A stretch of DNA of 64,000 bases from Diphasiastrum complanatum (lineage: Eukaryota > Streptophyta > Lycopodiopsida > Lycopodiales > Lycopodiaceae), in contig CM055111.1 of assembly GCA_029204225.1 (NCBI GenBank), forward strand, positions 45,333,255 through 45,397,254, written 5' to 3'. Made by a program: the position numbers and the translations under genes. This document shows, one piece after another, positions 10,972-25,900 of the stretch. The notes below the pieces were generated by a model, which saw only the letters and a list, made by a program, of their open reading frames with translations, was not told the origin of the DNA and did no database searches. The stretch's first letter is position 1. Each line of letters begins with the position of its first letter.

Positions 10972-13900
10972 TCAGTTGAAAAAATAAGGAGCCTTTAACA
11001 CCTCATTCAAGTCCAGGTCTCCCCGATCCGGTACTGGAGGAAACTCCAGGTTTGGAAATCGCTTTTCAAAACTTTTTAATAGCTGCAAAAGCTCACAATA
11101 CCACAAATTAAACCACCAATTTTGCAAAAATATACTAAAATTAACAGCAACATACTTTACAATGACTAGAGACTACAACCTGACATTGATTTTTCTGAGT
11201 CTTTCTACTTTTACCAGTTGAGAATGTAGACCTTAAACCCTATCAACTGCAATAGAAAGTAACGGGGAGACTAAGCAACTAGGTCAAGGAAGTGAAATTT
11301 TCAGAACCATCACAAAATGCAAGCTACTGACACCAAACTCGAATGAAAACAAGACAAATTCTCACTTCTTCCAGTATTGGTTGATTATATAATTCCACAA
11401 ATTTCTCTCTTAGTATACGGTTCATTTGCTCCACATTGCCGGCATGGGTCCAAAATGAGTCATGGACTCCTGTTGACATAACAACCAGAAATCAAAGAGC
11501 TACACAACCTAAACCCTCATTCCTAAACCTCACAATGCTGAAGCAGTATTCAATCATATTAATTATGGCCCCTTTACCTGCAAATGTGAGGCCTGCATTC
11601 TTGCAGGCCACAGCAGTCATCATCATGTGAGATCCATCCAGCGAATGCACAAAGTTAGGTGGAAATGCACTTCGTTGTCTTTGCACCATAACCTGGATGC
11701 CACAATCATGACCGTACTGGAAGTAAGAACATGTTGATGATCCAAAAACCAGACTGAAGGGAAATAAAGACAATTGCATTAACAATCATTAGCATAGATA
11801 AATCGTATACTATTTGTAATTAACAAAGGAAACATACGGGTTGCTGGTCATCTTTTCTCAATGCAAGCACCTGAAGAGAAGTCTTCACCTGCAAATCACA
11901 ATTTAGATTTGGCCTCATAATTCATTAAACACAGAATGGTGCTAATAATTCATAATGAATAAGGCTAGGTGTCAATCCTTCAAAACTAGAAGGCAGAAGA
12001 TATTACCATTATCCTTCCGGGCTTCCTATATGGCTGCACAACTGGGAGTCCTAATGGTGTATGCCACCTAACTGCCTCTCCTTCAGATGCAATAATCTGC
12101 ATTGGGAGAACAAAAATGTTATTCTCCTCATAGTAACAGGTAGGTCTGTACTGGAAACTAAGGCTACTTAGTCACGGGTATCCAACAAAGCTATGAACAC
12201 ATGGGAACACTTTGAGAATAGTATTGAAACTGCAACCAAGAGCAGTTGTACTGTCGCTGCATAACCAATCCTAATTATTTTTTGGCTATAACAGTGATGA
12301 GTTAATCATTTGATCGATATCAGAATCTCAGCTAGAATTTTGAATGCCTATTTGTACTACTGCAAATAATAAAACTCTGAACGCAAAAGAGCATACATAC
12401 TACAATTTGGTTGCTTGGTTACTAGCTCAATACCTTCGCACAATCGCCTAACCAGCCCATAATACATCTCGCCTCCTTGAACATCTGCCCTAGAGCCTCC
12501 AGCGTAATCTGCAACATTGAAATAGCTCAAGGAATTAAAGCAGCACAGCCCAATACAGCACTTGAAATTTGAATCTCGGACAAGCCAACATCAAACAGTT
12601 TGGTAAAAGCCAAATAATAATAAAATCCATGCAGCATAAAGAATACTGCTGTAATACCAATATAAAGGCCATACCTTCGCTGCATAACATGCAGCTCGAT
12701 ACAATTCAGCATCATCTGTTATAGTGCTTCTTTCTTTGAGTCTATTCATTATTTGAGTCCTTGCTCCTATGAACGTTACACCATAAACGGAGGTCATGAC
12801 AGTCTGTTTGACAAGCTTTCTATCCACCTGTGCAGAATCAACACTAACTCAGAAAATACTTTAAGGCAAGTATTCCTTCAAGCTTCATCATAAAGGCAAA
12901 TAAACCACCATCTCAAATGTTGTGTGCATCAGGTAATTTTCATCAGAGAGTCCTGATCAATTAAGTTCATAGCTACATGCTAGAACTAATGGAAAATTGC
13001 AATACAACTAGAAGATCAATGTTCCCTGGCCAATTGAAATGGATTGGCGGATTGAATAAGGAAAAGAAGATTTTGAAAAAGAAACTTTGTTGAAACTTTT
13101 TAAAGTTTTGAAGCGGCCAATTCCAATTTGGGAAGAGACATATCAGCTAGTAAACAAACTACCATTAAAACCACCCTTGGCCATATACTTACTTTGACAC
13201 ATCAAAACTCTGACACACCCAAAATTAACTGGGCCAAATTACTGCAGACAACAAAATCTACATCCCAGTCTTAAAAATGACTTAATACAAGGTCAAATGA
13301 TGCTGATCAGCTTCATTTGTTAAGTAGGGCTATTTTTCAAATGTAACTATTGAAATAGTCTTATTGCAATGTTTTCATTTCATTCTGCAAAATAAAACGC
13401 TTGGTAGACATCACCACACATCTCCTGGCAACAACTGTAAGCTATGTGCAATACCTGGCCAAGTAAAAGGCGAGCACTTGCAGCACTTTGACTTGAAGAT
13501 GGATCTTTCACCGCCTCTTTTTCTATAATTGCACGCACCCTGTTTAAAGATCAAAAATAAGGTTATCCAGCTGACACATGACTACGGGCCATATTGTTCA
13601 AGAGAATTGGCCTTCGAAAGAGGATCAATACAAAGATGGCACAAAATAAGAACCTTAATTTCAAATGAAAGAAGTCTACTTCCTTATTTGACAAATAACG
13701 TCAATCATCTAGCAGACTGTGAAAGCAGTCTAAATGATGATCATCCAAGAAAATTAGAAAGGAAAAATTACCGAGTTGCAATGCCTGAATAAACATCTGC
13801 AGGGGCTTCTCCTGAAATGAGATTCACGGATTGAGCTCCAACCTATTTAGCAAGCACATCTTTTAGATGCATGTTCTCATTCAAGGTAGTTAATTTCCAA

Positions 13901-16900
13901 AAACTTCATGACGACAATGAAGCAACAGAGGCAACAACCACAAGAATATACTCTAAATAACTGCAGCAAAGATGAGGTAATAGTTCATAGTTTGCCAGTA
14001 CCCGATCTCGACCCAAAGCTGCATAGTGCTGCAATCCATTACAAGAACCATCCTGCCAGAACGTAGCAAAGAAATTCAGTAAGTACTCCTTCAAATATAT
14101 GAGTTTGCAAACAAGTGAACTAAAGCTATAGAGCTTAAGCTGGCACAAGAACAATGATACTTCTCTCTAACAAGTCTAATAAAACAAACTGTTTGAAAGA
14201 GACTTGTTTGTTTTCTTTTTGAAAACTGAAATGTAAAAAAGGGGTTTGTGCACTCGTATTGAGGCATGAACTCAAAGAGCTAGCATATGAACTAGAAAAC
14301 CAGCTTCAATGCTCAGCAGAACAGTGTGCTGACACACATCTGATTGATACATATTCCAAAGGCATTAATTTGCAGGAGTTCAAGTGATTACATGACCAAT
14401 AACTCATTAATGCCTTTGAAATGCAATCAACTTGAGACAATTCATTGGAAAAACTGAAAATGAAATATAGTGCAAACAAATCTACTTTACAGTTGCCAGA
14501 AGCACAAAATTTTGGATCAAATTGAAACTCAAACACCCACAACATTTTATACCTGGTGTATTGGTAGATGAGAAATATAGTTTTCTACATTGCCAGATCT
14601 TAAAGCATTGCTGAGATCAATGCATGCTGCCAAGCACTGAAAAGGATCTTCAGCTCCTAACCACCATCTCTCTCCTTCCAAAGGACGTTCAGCAGAGTCC
14701 AATATGTTGTCCAATTGAGTGTCGACAAATGCAATTCGACCATCAAAAGATAATTTATCAATCCCATTTGCGAAAACATTTGCAAGATGTATTTTAAGCC
14801 AGTGCAACCCTGTGCTTCCCAATGGACGTCCTTCAGCAAACTCCAAGATTCCACGGCACATATCTGAACCCAAATGATTGAGATGTGGATGCATAGGATA
14901 TGCACGACCTCGGAAATCTAAGTTGTGCGGATAATAAAAACCTTCCTCATCTCTCAGTTTCCTCGAGACCTGGGGAGTTGAATAGTGTGAGCATAATGCA
15001 AGGTACAATAGCAATCATGGCAATAGTCTTTGCATCTATGAGTATGTCTGACACAAAACGTGTTGTTAATAGCAAAGAAAAATGCCTCAAAAAACCCCTC
15101 TCAATACTCCTTTTTACAAAATTGTAGACCAATCAATCAAAGTATGGATGCTTAACCCCATAAAACTAAGACATGTCTGAAACGCTGTTCAGAATCCCAT
15201 TCCAGATAATATACGGAATGCTGAGCCCCAAAAACCAGTCTTCCTTGCAAACATATGTTTCAACGATGCTTTCATCAAAAAGCTTTGCGTGAAACCCATA
15301 AGGCTGGAATGTAGTGTTCCCAGCCATAGATGCAGTGCATTCCGGAACGTAGAGTTCCGATCATGTGCCTGAATGCTCGTTCCAGAACATTCCATTCCGG
15401 AATGCTTTTTTTTTTTGGGGGGGGGTGGGGTGGGTCTTTGTAAATTTTTTAGGTGTCTTAGAAGAAAAATAAAGCCATCTATGATTCTGAGTACACATTT
15501 AGAAACCTTGTATCAGGTATCTTCATGTTCTAAGCACTCCTCTTCTAAACATTCACCAGAAGATTTGAACAAGATTCAAACGATTCAAATTGAGCAGTTT
15601 TTCGCCAAAAATTAGTTGCTAAAATGTGTTGGAGCATGTTTTTTAAGGCCTTCCAGATTCAAGATCTAAGAACATGTTAAAAACTTTAATTTTACTGACA
15701 ATAGTACATAGATGTGTAGAGGCACGATAGGTGACATATTTAGAATCTATGGTCTAAATTTTAATGATTAATCTGGTTCTTTTATAATTATAGTTCACAG
15801 AGCAGTTTCCTGGTTTCCAACGTTCCGGAACGCTATGCTTCCGGAACACCGTTCTACGCAACATAGGTTCCAACATGATGGATTTGAAACATTGTTCCTA
15901 ATGACTATGCATAGGCCAAAGAAGGAAACTACAAACATGATGTCAAATATGAATGCAACAGAAAAGTTGAGTTGACTTCCATTGAGATAATTGCGAAAAT
16001 GATAAGCAAACTTACATTTAATTTCAATTCTGTATCACATTTTTGAGAATGTCGCTCACTGTTAATACGCTTTGCTTTTGCAGCCAACCTTCTCCAACTC
16101 CTAATCACTTCCTCGTCTTCTATCTCTGGTTTAGCTGGAACAATAACCTTGTATACAAACATCCAGCCTCCATAAGTTGCCTCACATATTCATGAATAAT
16201 ATGGACATTCAAGAAAATTTCCAACGTGCTGAACAGAAAGTTCGCAAAGAAATCTTATAAGCAGATATCTCCGATTTTAAAGCACCACAATAGAGAGACA
16301 TCTTCAAACTGTAAGGGAGAACAAGATCGTACTGAATCACAGTCAACTAAATCTGCCAAACGACCTCCATCCTTCCAAATTGTTTCCACAGCATCTAAAA
16401 CCACTTTGTTTATCCTCCAGCGAGTCGATCCCAGTGTGTCGAGGGCCTACATGAATTTGTAATTCTGCCTCAGCGTTTCTCATTGCTACATTTGCATTTG
16501 CTTTGATTGCTCAAATAAACACCCATATAAATTTACAAGCTTCTAGTAAAAAATTGAAAGTATAAATGATTGTGTGAAGTTGTAAACATTGCAAGCAGCT
16601 CTCTGTCTATTGAGTTAGAAATAAGAAGAGGCCACGCTGATTGAAAGTGAAATGGCATAAAGCTTCTTAGATCATCTATCACATGACTAATAAAAACCCT
16701 AAAGATTTTACCTCATACACATACTGCAAATGTTTCTTGGACGTTTTTTTCACTGCCTCTTTTTGCTGCTTTGCTCCATGTGTGCGCATGACATATGAGC
16801 GAAGGTACAAATGCCCACCATTACTGTACCTGCAACATACAAGGTACATAGTTTTATCACAAAAAACTTGGACAATTAGTCCTCAGGATATTTGTATTAA

Positions 16901-19900
16901 GCACACAAACCTTTGATGGTGGAAATGCACCACGCAATAGTCACGATGACTTACACATCTGCGTCTCTGGTGCCAGATAAGCAAAATATGACTTGCATGG
17001 GCATTATTTGGACAAGAACCTTATATAACACTTGTAAATGTAAGCCTGTTAGCACTAAAACAGCTTACATTTGCAAAAATGCACGTCTGCTGGTGGTTAA
17101 TGTAAAATATGAGTAAAAATGTCTTGAGAGGCACATTTAATGTGCAAGATAAGTAAATGCTTGAAATTCCCAAATTTGATGCATATCTTTATATAATTTG
17201 GTGGCCTAGAAGTTCCTATATAGGTTTCTAACCTTTAAAAAATCTGTTCAGTTCAGGATTTTTTTACGGTAAACAGTTGCAAACGTTGAAGGACGTCTCC
17301 TCTCATGCAGATTTTTATTATGATCAGTATATATTGCCATTGTACAAAGTATCATACCCATGTTTTGATCAACTTAAAGCTGGGTGGTGAAGTGTATGCA
17401 ATAGCTATACCTAACGTTTGCTGGCAACTATCGTAACAAACATTATGAAAATACATGGGATTTTTATGCAAAACTGGAAATGGTCCAGAGAGTCAGGAGT
17501 TTAAACCTGCTTCGAAAACAATATCTATGGAAAAAAAATTCACTGGCTCAAGGAAAACATGAACTATTAGAGAAAAAGATAACAGAATTGAATGTACAAA
17601 AAGAGGAATTACTTGAGTTTTGAAAGGAGCTACTACCACAATATAGCAGATTCTCTTTATTCCAATAGCTATATGGAAGCCAAAACTTCAACTGATACGC
17701 ATTCTCATCCTTTGTCAGACCTTAAAGCATTTAGTACCATAGACTCAGAAACTGATCGAAACGATTGAGAGCTTCTAATTTTCGCATCAAGAGAAACATC
17801 CTCAAACTGTTCTAGTATGGTCATAAACTAAAATCACGAAGTGGTCAGTCCCCCCCCCATCGCTGTAATCTGAGTTTATCTTTATAAATCAGAATGAATA
17901 AATTTAAGTACTTTTTCAGCTTGGTAAGCTCCACCATTAGGGAACTTTTTCCAATGATGCTTACCCATTGCACATGCTTCACATACGCTTGTATCGGCTT
18001 TCAAGGCAGGCAGACCAGCAACCATATTAAGTTTTCTTTGAGACTTGTAAATTCTATATCTTATTGGTATTTTCCCAAATTTTAGAAAACAACAAGATTT
18101 TTTTCATGCATGAAGGAAGAGAGGCCGATTGATTAAAACCATGTCATACTTCAACTCCACAGAAAAGTACCACATTGAACTCTATATGGGATGCATAAAA
18201 ATCCACGTGTTATGAAAACTCAAACTATAATAGCACTCTTTTTAGCATTGTGATGGTGAACCGTACATTGGAATAAGAATCAGGGATAACTGATCGCTGT
18301 AGCACTAGACAAACAAATGAGACAGCTGGCAAAAACCCTTGTTTCGTCTTTTTTCTCTCCACACCCACCATAACTTCGTACTCACAAAATCTCTATCTCA
18401 GATGTTGATGGAAGCTCAAACAACACCTAAATGAGAGCGCACTTTTTAGCACTCGCATGATGAACCGTAGGAACAGAATCAGAGATAACTGGTCAATGCA
18501 ACACTAGAAAAAGCAAATGTGATATAGCTATAAAACGTCAAAATTCTTGTTTCATATTCACTCTTTATGCCCCACCATAACTTGACACTTACAAAATCTC
18601 TCTCACAATGATAAAAAGGATGCAAAATGTTCACTAATCTAGAGCTCCAATTTTTCACTTTAATCATCTATCTCTATTTTGACCTCTTTCAGGTGATGTC
18701 TAGGCTCATCTTATTTGAATAGTTACTGTGTTTCAGATGTGATGCTTTCTAGTAACCACAAAAAGTTACCATCTGCAACTAAATTTCAGCATGTAACTAG
18801 TTGTAATATATGTCTGTCCAAACACTCTCGACTTTGCCAGCCGTAAACTCGATACTTCAGAACATTATTAAAAAACTTTCCACATGACAGCAAATATATT
18901 ACTGACCCTTTCCATTGTCGAGGTGGCACCAACATTGGCATGTACGGAATCACCATGTGTCTCACCTGTGCAAACAAGTCTCAATCTGTCAAACGTCAAA
19001 ATGAGCATGACGAACTGAAGATTGGAACGGGAACTAAAATTAGAGTGTTAGCATTAGGAACTCCATCAGATAGATAATGCTCACTTGCCCCACATGTGAC
19101 TTAAAATACAAATTCCAATAAAACCAAGTACTCTTCAACTTCTTCAAGCACCGCCTTTGCAAAATAATAACATGACACCAAAACTATTTTAAACACGAAC
19201 CGATTTGTCGATTTCTTGTTTCACTAAAGGATCGCATTCAATAACTCCGTACCTACGACCAAAACTGCAAGTGCAACAAGAGCTTAATATCATCTCCAAA
19301 CCTTTAGCTCCATCTAACCAAACAAAATAGAAAAATATCCTGCAGATACAAATAAAGGAAATGTCAAAGTACTGATTTACCCTCTTTTTGTTGTTGATGT
19401 ATGCATGGTATGTCGGAATGCCGGCCGCAGCTCCGCTGTGTCATCAAGTGATTGACCAGCTGGAGGCTGAACGAAAGCTGCTTCGAGCATAATTTCAATC
19501 AAACGACAGCCAACCTTCCACAAATACAATCACATATAACACTCAATGTCAGCAACAACCTTTTATCACTTAAACTTTTCAAACATAAGACAGTCCTTTT
19601 GCAAAGAGCAAAAGATAAAGAACTAACCTTCGCATGGATAACAGTGCCCCATGAATTGGAGTCATCTGCCTCATTCAAAAGTTTTTTGGCTCGTCTATGC
19701 TTTTGCTGCTTAATCATCTCCTTCACTTTTTTCTGTACTTTTTTCTTGGCTGCGGCATCCTCCACATTGATCTCTAGTTTATCTTTCTTTTTCCTCCCTG
19801 GTTTTTTGAATAAACGAAAGATCTTTGCCTGCAGGTTTATACAGCAGTATCCCTCCAATCATTACCTTCAAAGAAGAAGATACCTTAAGCGAAAGTTGAC

Positions 19901-22900
19901 GGTGACAATATTATACACACAAGCTCGACTCAGAATCATAAAACGTTATGTCTACCATATTTGACAGAAGAGGTGGATCAACACTTTATCAAGAGAAAGA
20001 GCACAATACTGACATCCACTAAACCAATTAGTAAAGATGAATTGAAAATTGGTGTTAGATTGAACACAATAGTCGTCAAGGTGGGCTGCTGAATTATTTG
20101 GCGAATTCTACCGCTAATGGATTAGCACTTTATTGCGTGCAAGTACATTGTGACCCCCTTTTGTAACTTTAGCTAAGTGCGTGCAAGTGGGCTCAAGCTT
20201 AAGGTAACACCCAACACCCTTCTCTCTATACAATTCAATTTTGGAGTTCTAGGATCTTGGCGTGAGGAGCTTATGCTATTCTTGTCTGGTTGTGGTGTTT
20301 CATTGGTTTCTCATGCTTTCATTCTATAGTGATTAAGATATCATATAGCTAGGCCTTGAAATTTGTCAGGAATGACATTCTGATCGCTTCAGAATTATGA
20401 TCCATATTTACAATCAATGTTTCATGAATAGGTGATTTGAACAAAGAATCGCAATTCAAATCGGTCCAATTCGAATAGGAAACCTGTTCGAATCGGTTAC
20501 TGTGTAAAAAAAATTTCAAATCGGCCCCAAAAATGAAAAATTGTTCGAATCAGCCGATTCAAACCGGCTAGGTCAGGTTCAAATCGGCCGATTCGAACCT
20601 GACCTAGCCGGTTTGAACCGGTCGAACGAACCGGTGAATGCAACTATGTTTACAATGAATTATGATTTGAATGCCATTTGAATTCAAATTGATTTTTCAA
20701 ATAACCCAGTTTCTCTGAATTTCTCTGGTTTTTCACATGTCTTATTATAATTAAAATGCTTCTTGGTTTCCAAGGGGAGGCTCGAACCTGGGACCAAAGA
20801 AACTTTGGATGCCAAGCCAACCAACTGAGCCAACCCCGTTGGGTTATTATAATTAAAATGAAAGAGTTTTTATGGAAAAGCTTTGCAGTAGAATGAGTCT
20901 AACTGTCAACAACAAATGAACCAGTTCAAATTGACTTATGAGTATTGGTTCAGTTGACTCTAATCAAGTTTTCAATGAACTTGTATCAAACAATGCTCAT
21001 GCAAGTTGTTGGTAATGGATAGTCAATCTTGCTGTAAAGTGGGCTGCACATTTGATCTACTAAAGGATTTGTTGTTGACCTCTAAATCTTCACAGTAGGA
21101 AAATTTTAAATTAGAATTTTTTACTTGGAATTTTCTATGGGGGTATGTCCCAAGAAAATTGGTATTAAGTTGTATAAGTTACTTGGGGGTACCAATATTT
21201 TTTAAACCCCCTCATGTCAAGGTCCTGAGTTCACAAAAATATCTTAGGGCTTGTAGTAAATCGATGTAGAGATGGAGAGTCTAACTCCACTTGCTATTTT
21301 GAGAGTTGGGTCTATGGACACTTGTCATAGGCCCTAGACCCCCCATGCATCTAGTATGGGGAAAAATAATTAAATCAATTGATTAGCAGAGGTGAGTCAC
21401 CACACCTACCTCGATGAGTCCCTTTCACAATTTTTGGACAAGAGTGTGCCTTGTGTGACTCCAAAGCGGTCCACACAAGTGCAAAGTTTGTTTCTTGCCA
21501 CTCATGAGGTTGCCTTTAAGACCTTCTCACCCCTCGGTGATTGCCCCTCCTTGATTGTTTTCCAACACCACCTTGGCAACTTCTTAGTATGGTAACTATG
21601 TGTCTGTTAGCCTTGTCTTGTGCTTCCTTGAGTCATCAAATGTGGCTTGCTCTTGTTCTTGTAATTCATGGGGTTCTTGGCTAAGTACCTCTCTTGAATC
21701 AATGAGGGAAATGAACTTACTAGTTCTTTGCTTTTCACGTTCTTCAACCTAAGGTGAATGATCTTCATCAAAGACACATCTCAACTAGGATCTTCATCAT
21801 GTTTCAAGATCATAAAGGATGTAGACCTTCACCTCTTCATTATAACCTAGAAATATAAATTTAGTTGAATTAGCCTCCACCTTTTTCCTTGAATCCTCAA
21901 GTACATGAGTGTAGGTTGTATAACCAAACACACGTAAGAGTGCCACTCTGGGTTTGTTGCACGATGTGCCTCTTCAGGCACAATAAGTTCAACTGCTTTC
22001 ATTGGGCTCATATTCAAGAAAAGTTACAACACTATTGACTGCTTCAGCCTAGAAGAAATTTGGTAACCCTTTGCTTTGAGCATACTCCTAGCACTTTCAA
22101 CAACAAATCTGTTCTTTTGCTCGGCTACATCATTTTGCTGCAGTGCGTGTGGAGAGATGAAATCTCTTCAATAACTTTACCTTGCGCAAATCATTGGGCT
22201 CACAAAAAACGGACTTACCATCCTTATCTGATCTTGGTATTTTATTTCTCCACCAAAGCTTGCCCGCGTAGCACTCCCTTCATGAACCTCTCTCTTTGTT
22301 GCTTCCCTAAAGCCAAGCCTCACATACATCTGAACAAGATTTCGTGCTAGAGCACTTGTAAGCTTTGATAACTTAAATGATCATGCCTTCCATGCCACAA
22401 CTGGCACTTTGTGAGTATGCTCTTTGTCTATTACCAAACAAGATCACTCATCAAACTCCATCAGCATGTTTTGTTTGGCAATAGCACCAAATGAAATTAA
22501 ATTTTTTAATAACCCAAATACAAAAAAGACATTCTTGATTACTTTTACTTCACCCATTGATAGCGTACAGATTGTGAAGTACATCAGACTACCGATCAGG
22601 TTTTGGTAGGGTACACCTTCCATCTTTTGTCTCTCCTCCTCTGTTTTCGGACAATCCTGCTTCGTTAGTCTGGCTCCAGGTATCATTGGTGTGGTTTTTT
22701 CTTTGCAGTCCATCATTCGATACTGCTTCAGCACTTTCTGGGCGTACTCTAACTCACTCAGATGCATTTCTCTTCTTATTCGATCTCTTCTGATCTCCAG
22801 CCCAAGGCATTTTGTTGCTTCTCCTAGATCTGTGATTTCATAACTTTCGAAAATCTGACTCTTCGTTTCCTTGGTTAGCATCAAGGAGTTTCCTATCATT

Positions 22901-25900
22901 AGGGAGTCATCCACAAAAATAGTCAGAATCACATTATTTCTTCCTACTTTCTTTATATAGACATTGCAGTCTGGTTGTGTAGGATTGAAGTCTAGAGACT
23001 TCAGAAGACTGTCGAGCTTCTTGTACCAAGCTCGTGATGCCTGCTTCAGACCATAAATGCATCGCTGCAATCGACAGACATATTGTCGATTGTCGAGGTC
23101 TTCGAATCCTTCAGACTGCTTCATGAAGATTTCTTCCTCTAGATCTCCGTGGAGAAAGGCTGTCTTTACATCAATCTGGTGAATTTCCAGATTGTATTGT
23201 GTAGCGTATGCAAGGAGCAATCGAATGCTTGTCATTTTCACCATTGGTGAATACGCGTCGGAATAATCGACGTCGTACCATTGTGTGTAGCCCTTTGCGA
23301 CAAGCCTTGCTTTTTAGCGTCTGACAGTGCCATCTGATTTTATTTTCCTTTTGTATACCCACTTGAAGTCGACGATCTTTTTATTTTCGGGTAATGGCTC
23401 TAGTGTCCATGCCTCGTTTTGCCCCATTGATTCAATTTCCTCTGACATTGTCTGCTTCCAGAATTCTCCCTCTGGACTCTGGACAGCTTCTAGATATGTA
23501 CTTGGCTCTTCAGTGAAGCTGCAGTACTCGAACTTTGTTTCTTCGCCCCATTGAAGATTGTCAGTGTACTGATCTGGAGGTCTTCTTTGTCTTGTCGACC
23601 TTCTGGGTTCGATTCGTCGCTGCTCGAATGTTTCTTCTTTGTCGGGTTGACCTTCGGCTTCCTGCTGCTCTGGAGTCTGAGGCTCAATATTCTGAATTGA
23701 TGTTTGTCCTCGATCTCCCTCTTGAATCGGCAGTAGTGTGAAGATCTCATGGCCTTTTTTGTCCTTCAATCCAGGGAATGTGGACTCATCGAACTTCACA
23801 TCTCTACTCAACACGACTTTCTTCGTGGTTGGATTGTAGAGTTTGCAAACTTGTGATCCGTTCGAGTATCCGACCATGATTGTCTGTTCTGACTTTTCGT
23901 TGAGCTTACTTCTTTGTTCCTTTGGTATGTGCTTGTATGCTGCACATCCGAATACACGCACGTATGACAGATCAAGCTTTCTACCTGTCCACATTTCGTA
24001 CGGTGTCTTGTTTTCCAGGGCTGTCATTGTTGATCTGTTCTGTAGCAAGATCCTTCTAACATTCAATCTGCATATACAAGAAGAGGAGGGAGAGGGTTAG
24101 GCGCCCTCAAGGAGAGAGAAAGTAGTAGCAATGCTTGAAAGGGAATGAATTACAAATGAACATTGCGTACATGCCTTCCAAGGGCCTAGACTCTTCCAAA
24201 CCCTAAGTTTTAGAAGCTTCCAAGACCCACTACTAATTATAGGACACCCCCAAAAGTCAAGATAGGGTCCCTTAACATAATTAGACTTTACTTGGACCCA
24301 CGATTTATTATTGGACCAAAATTGGGTCCAACTCAACTAAAACTGACTTAACATGGTCTAAATAATAAACCTAACCCATGGTTACACAAGTCTCGACCTT
24401 TTGGATCAAAGTAACCTATGGGAAACTAACATTGTCATTTATTACTTCTAACAGAATAGGCCTTGAACGTGCTCAGAACCCGCGGTCTCTTGGTGACAAA
24501 TCTCACCAAGAACCGGCCTATGTTTACTACCCATGGCAACTTTGCTATATCCTCAAATAAGAGGTCTAAGCAATGTGCAGCACAGGGTGTCCAAAAAATC
24601 CAAGGGTGCTTTTCATTTACGAGCTTCCCCATGGAAACACAATTTGTCGCGTTGTCTGTGACAACCTACAAAGCACAGCAATGCAACATTGGACATCCAT
24701 GATCCAAGAATCAACATTGAACAAGTAGTAAATATTAAGTAAGTTTTCACTCATTTTAATTTCTCACTACTCAATTGAAAGTCAAGAAGCAATACCTGCA
24801 CAACATTTTCTTTCCAAACCTACACAATGGCCTCGTCAATATATCTAAGCAATGTCTGGCCGTCCCGCTTGCGAGGTGTCGATGGATCTCAGGAACATCG
24901 TGCCCAAGCAAGAAGAAACCAATATATATACAATATGGCACTTTCTGGTATCAGTCCAACCATACTGATATGACGGAGCACCCATACCTAGTTCAAAAGA
25001 TCCCATTGCCCACAAAATTCAAATTTCATATGGCAATTGTCTTGCCTATTGATGAATGTCCAGTGCATTACTATGTACCTGTCCACTGTCCAGCAGAACT
25101 GCTACATTGCTGCCTAGCGGATTTGTCAGCCTTTATCGCTTTAGTTTCATTGCTCTTTCGCCGATATCCCTCATATCTGAGAATGCTTCATCGGAGAGGG
25201 GCTGGTGCCCCTATTGCTGAGCCATCCTCCGTTTCCAACATTGCTTCAACATCTTCCTCACAGCCCTCCTTCTATGCATGTTGCGGTTCTTATCTATCAA
25301 AGCCTATTCTTGCCAATAGTGAAACTACTGTAGCTATTCCCTTGACTCCAGACACTCCAGAAGCACTTGTTTCTTGCCCTCCATATGCCTTGGTCAGTCG
25401 TCTTCGAAAGGATCAACTCCGTCTATTTGAATACCTTAACAATCACAAAGAGAAACTTGCTTCCGATGATTCTCTGCTTCTAGTTGTGCAATCGCACCTT
25501 CAAAAGCTGGATACGCGACATACAAAGAGTTACGGAGTTTGGAGATAGGAGATAGGAGGATGAGATATCCTACTTGGCACTCACATCCTCTTGCAAGATC
25601 TAAAATCACGAACATTTCCCATATCTCTTCTTGAGAGGACCCACCAATACATCAAGAGGTTTATCTATTGTGCATACATTTAGAAAACTTGGCTTGGTCC
25701 ACTAAGAGTCCAAGTCGATTTCTACCAAACTCATTTTCTAAAGATGGATGCAACAAGTGACTTGATCTTGCCTCGGTACTTAGGCTCAGGACTATCACAT
25801 AGCCTCGAGCTTATGTTGGGACAAATAAGAGTTTGTTCTCATCAGTTACAAATAGAGATTGGACGTTTCCAAAATATGCCTCGAAAAGACAGCTTGTGTG

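Noticed and set aside
20759-20843. Functional tRNA gene
   Set aside because: A- and B-boxes are present, but the acceptor stem pairs poorly and the exact 17-bp flanking repeats show a retroposed copy.
24059-24455. 8-bp repeat TTCTAACA as a hAT target duplication
   Set aside because: The enclosed DNA has no terminal inverted repeats and its transposase fragment lies outside the repeats, so chance similarity is as likely.
24775-25548. 257-codon ORF on the plus strand
   Set aside because: It overlaps a recognisable hAT transposase fragment on the other strand and shows no known motif. It is kept only as unassigned DNA.
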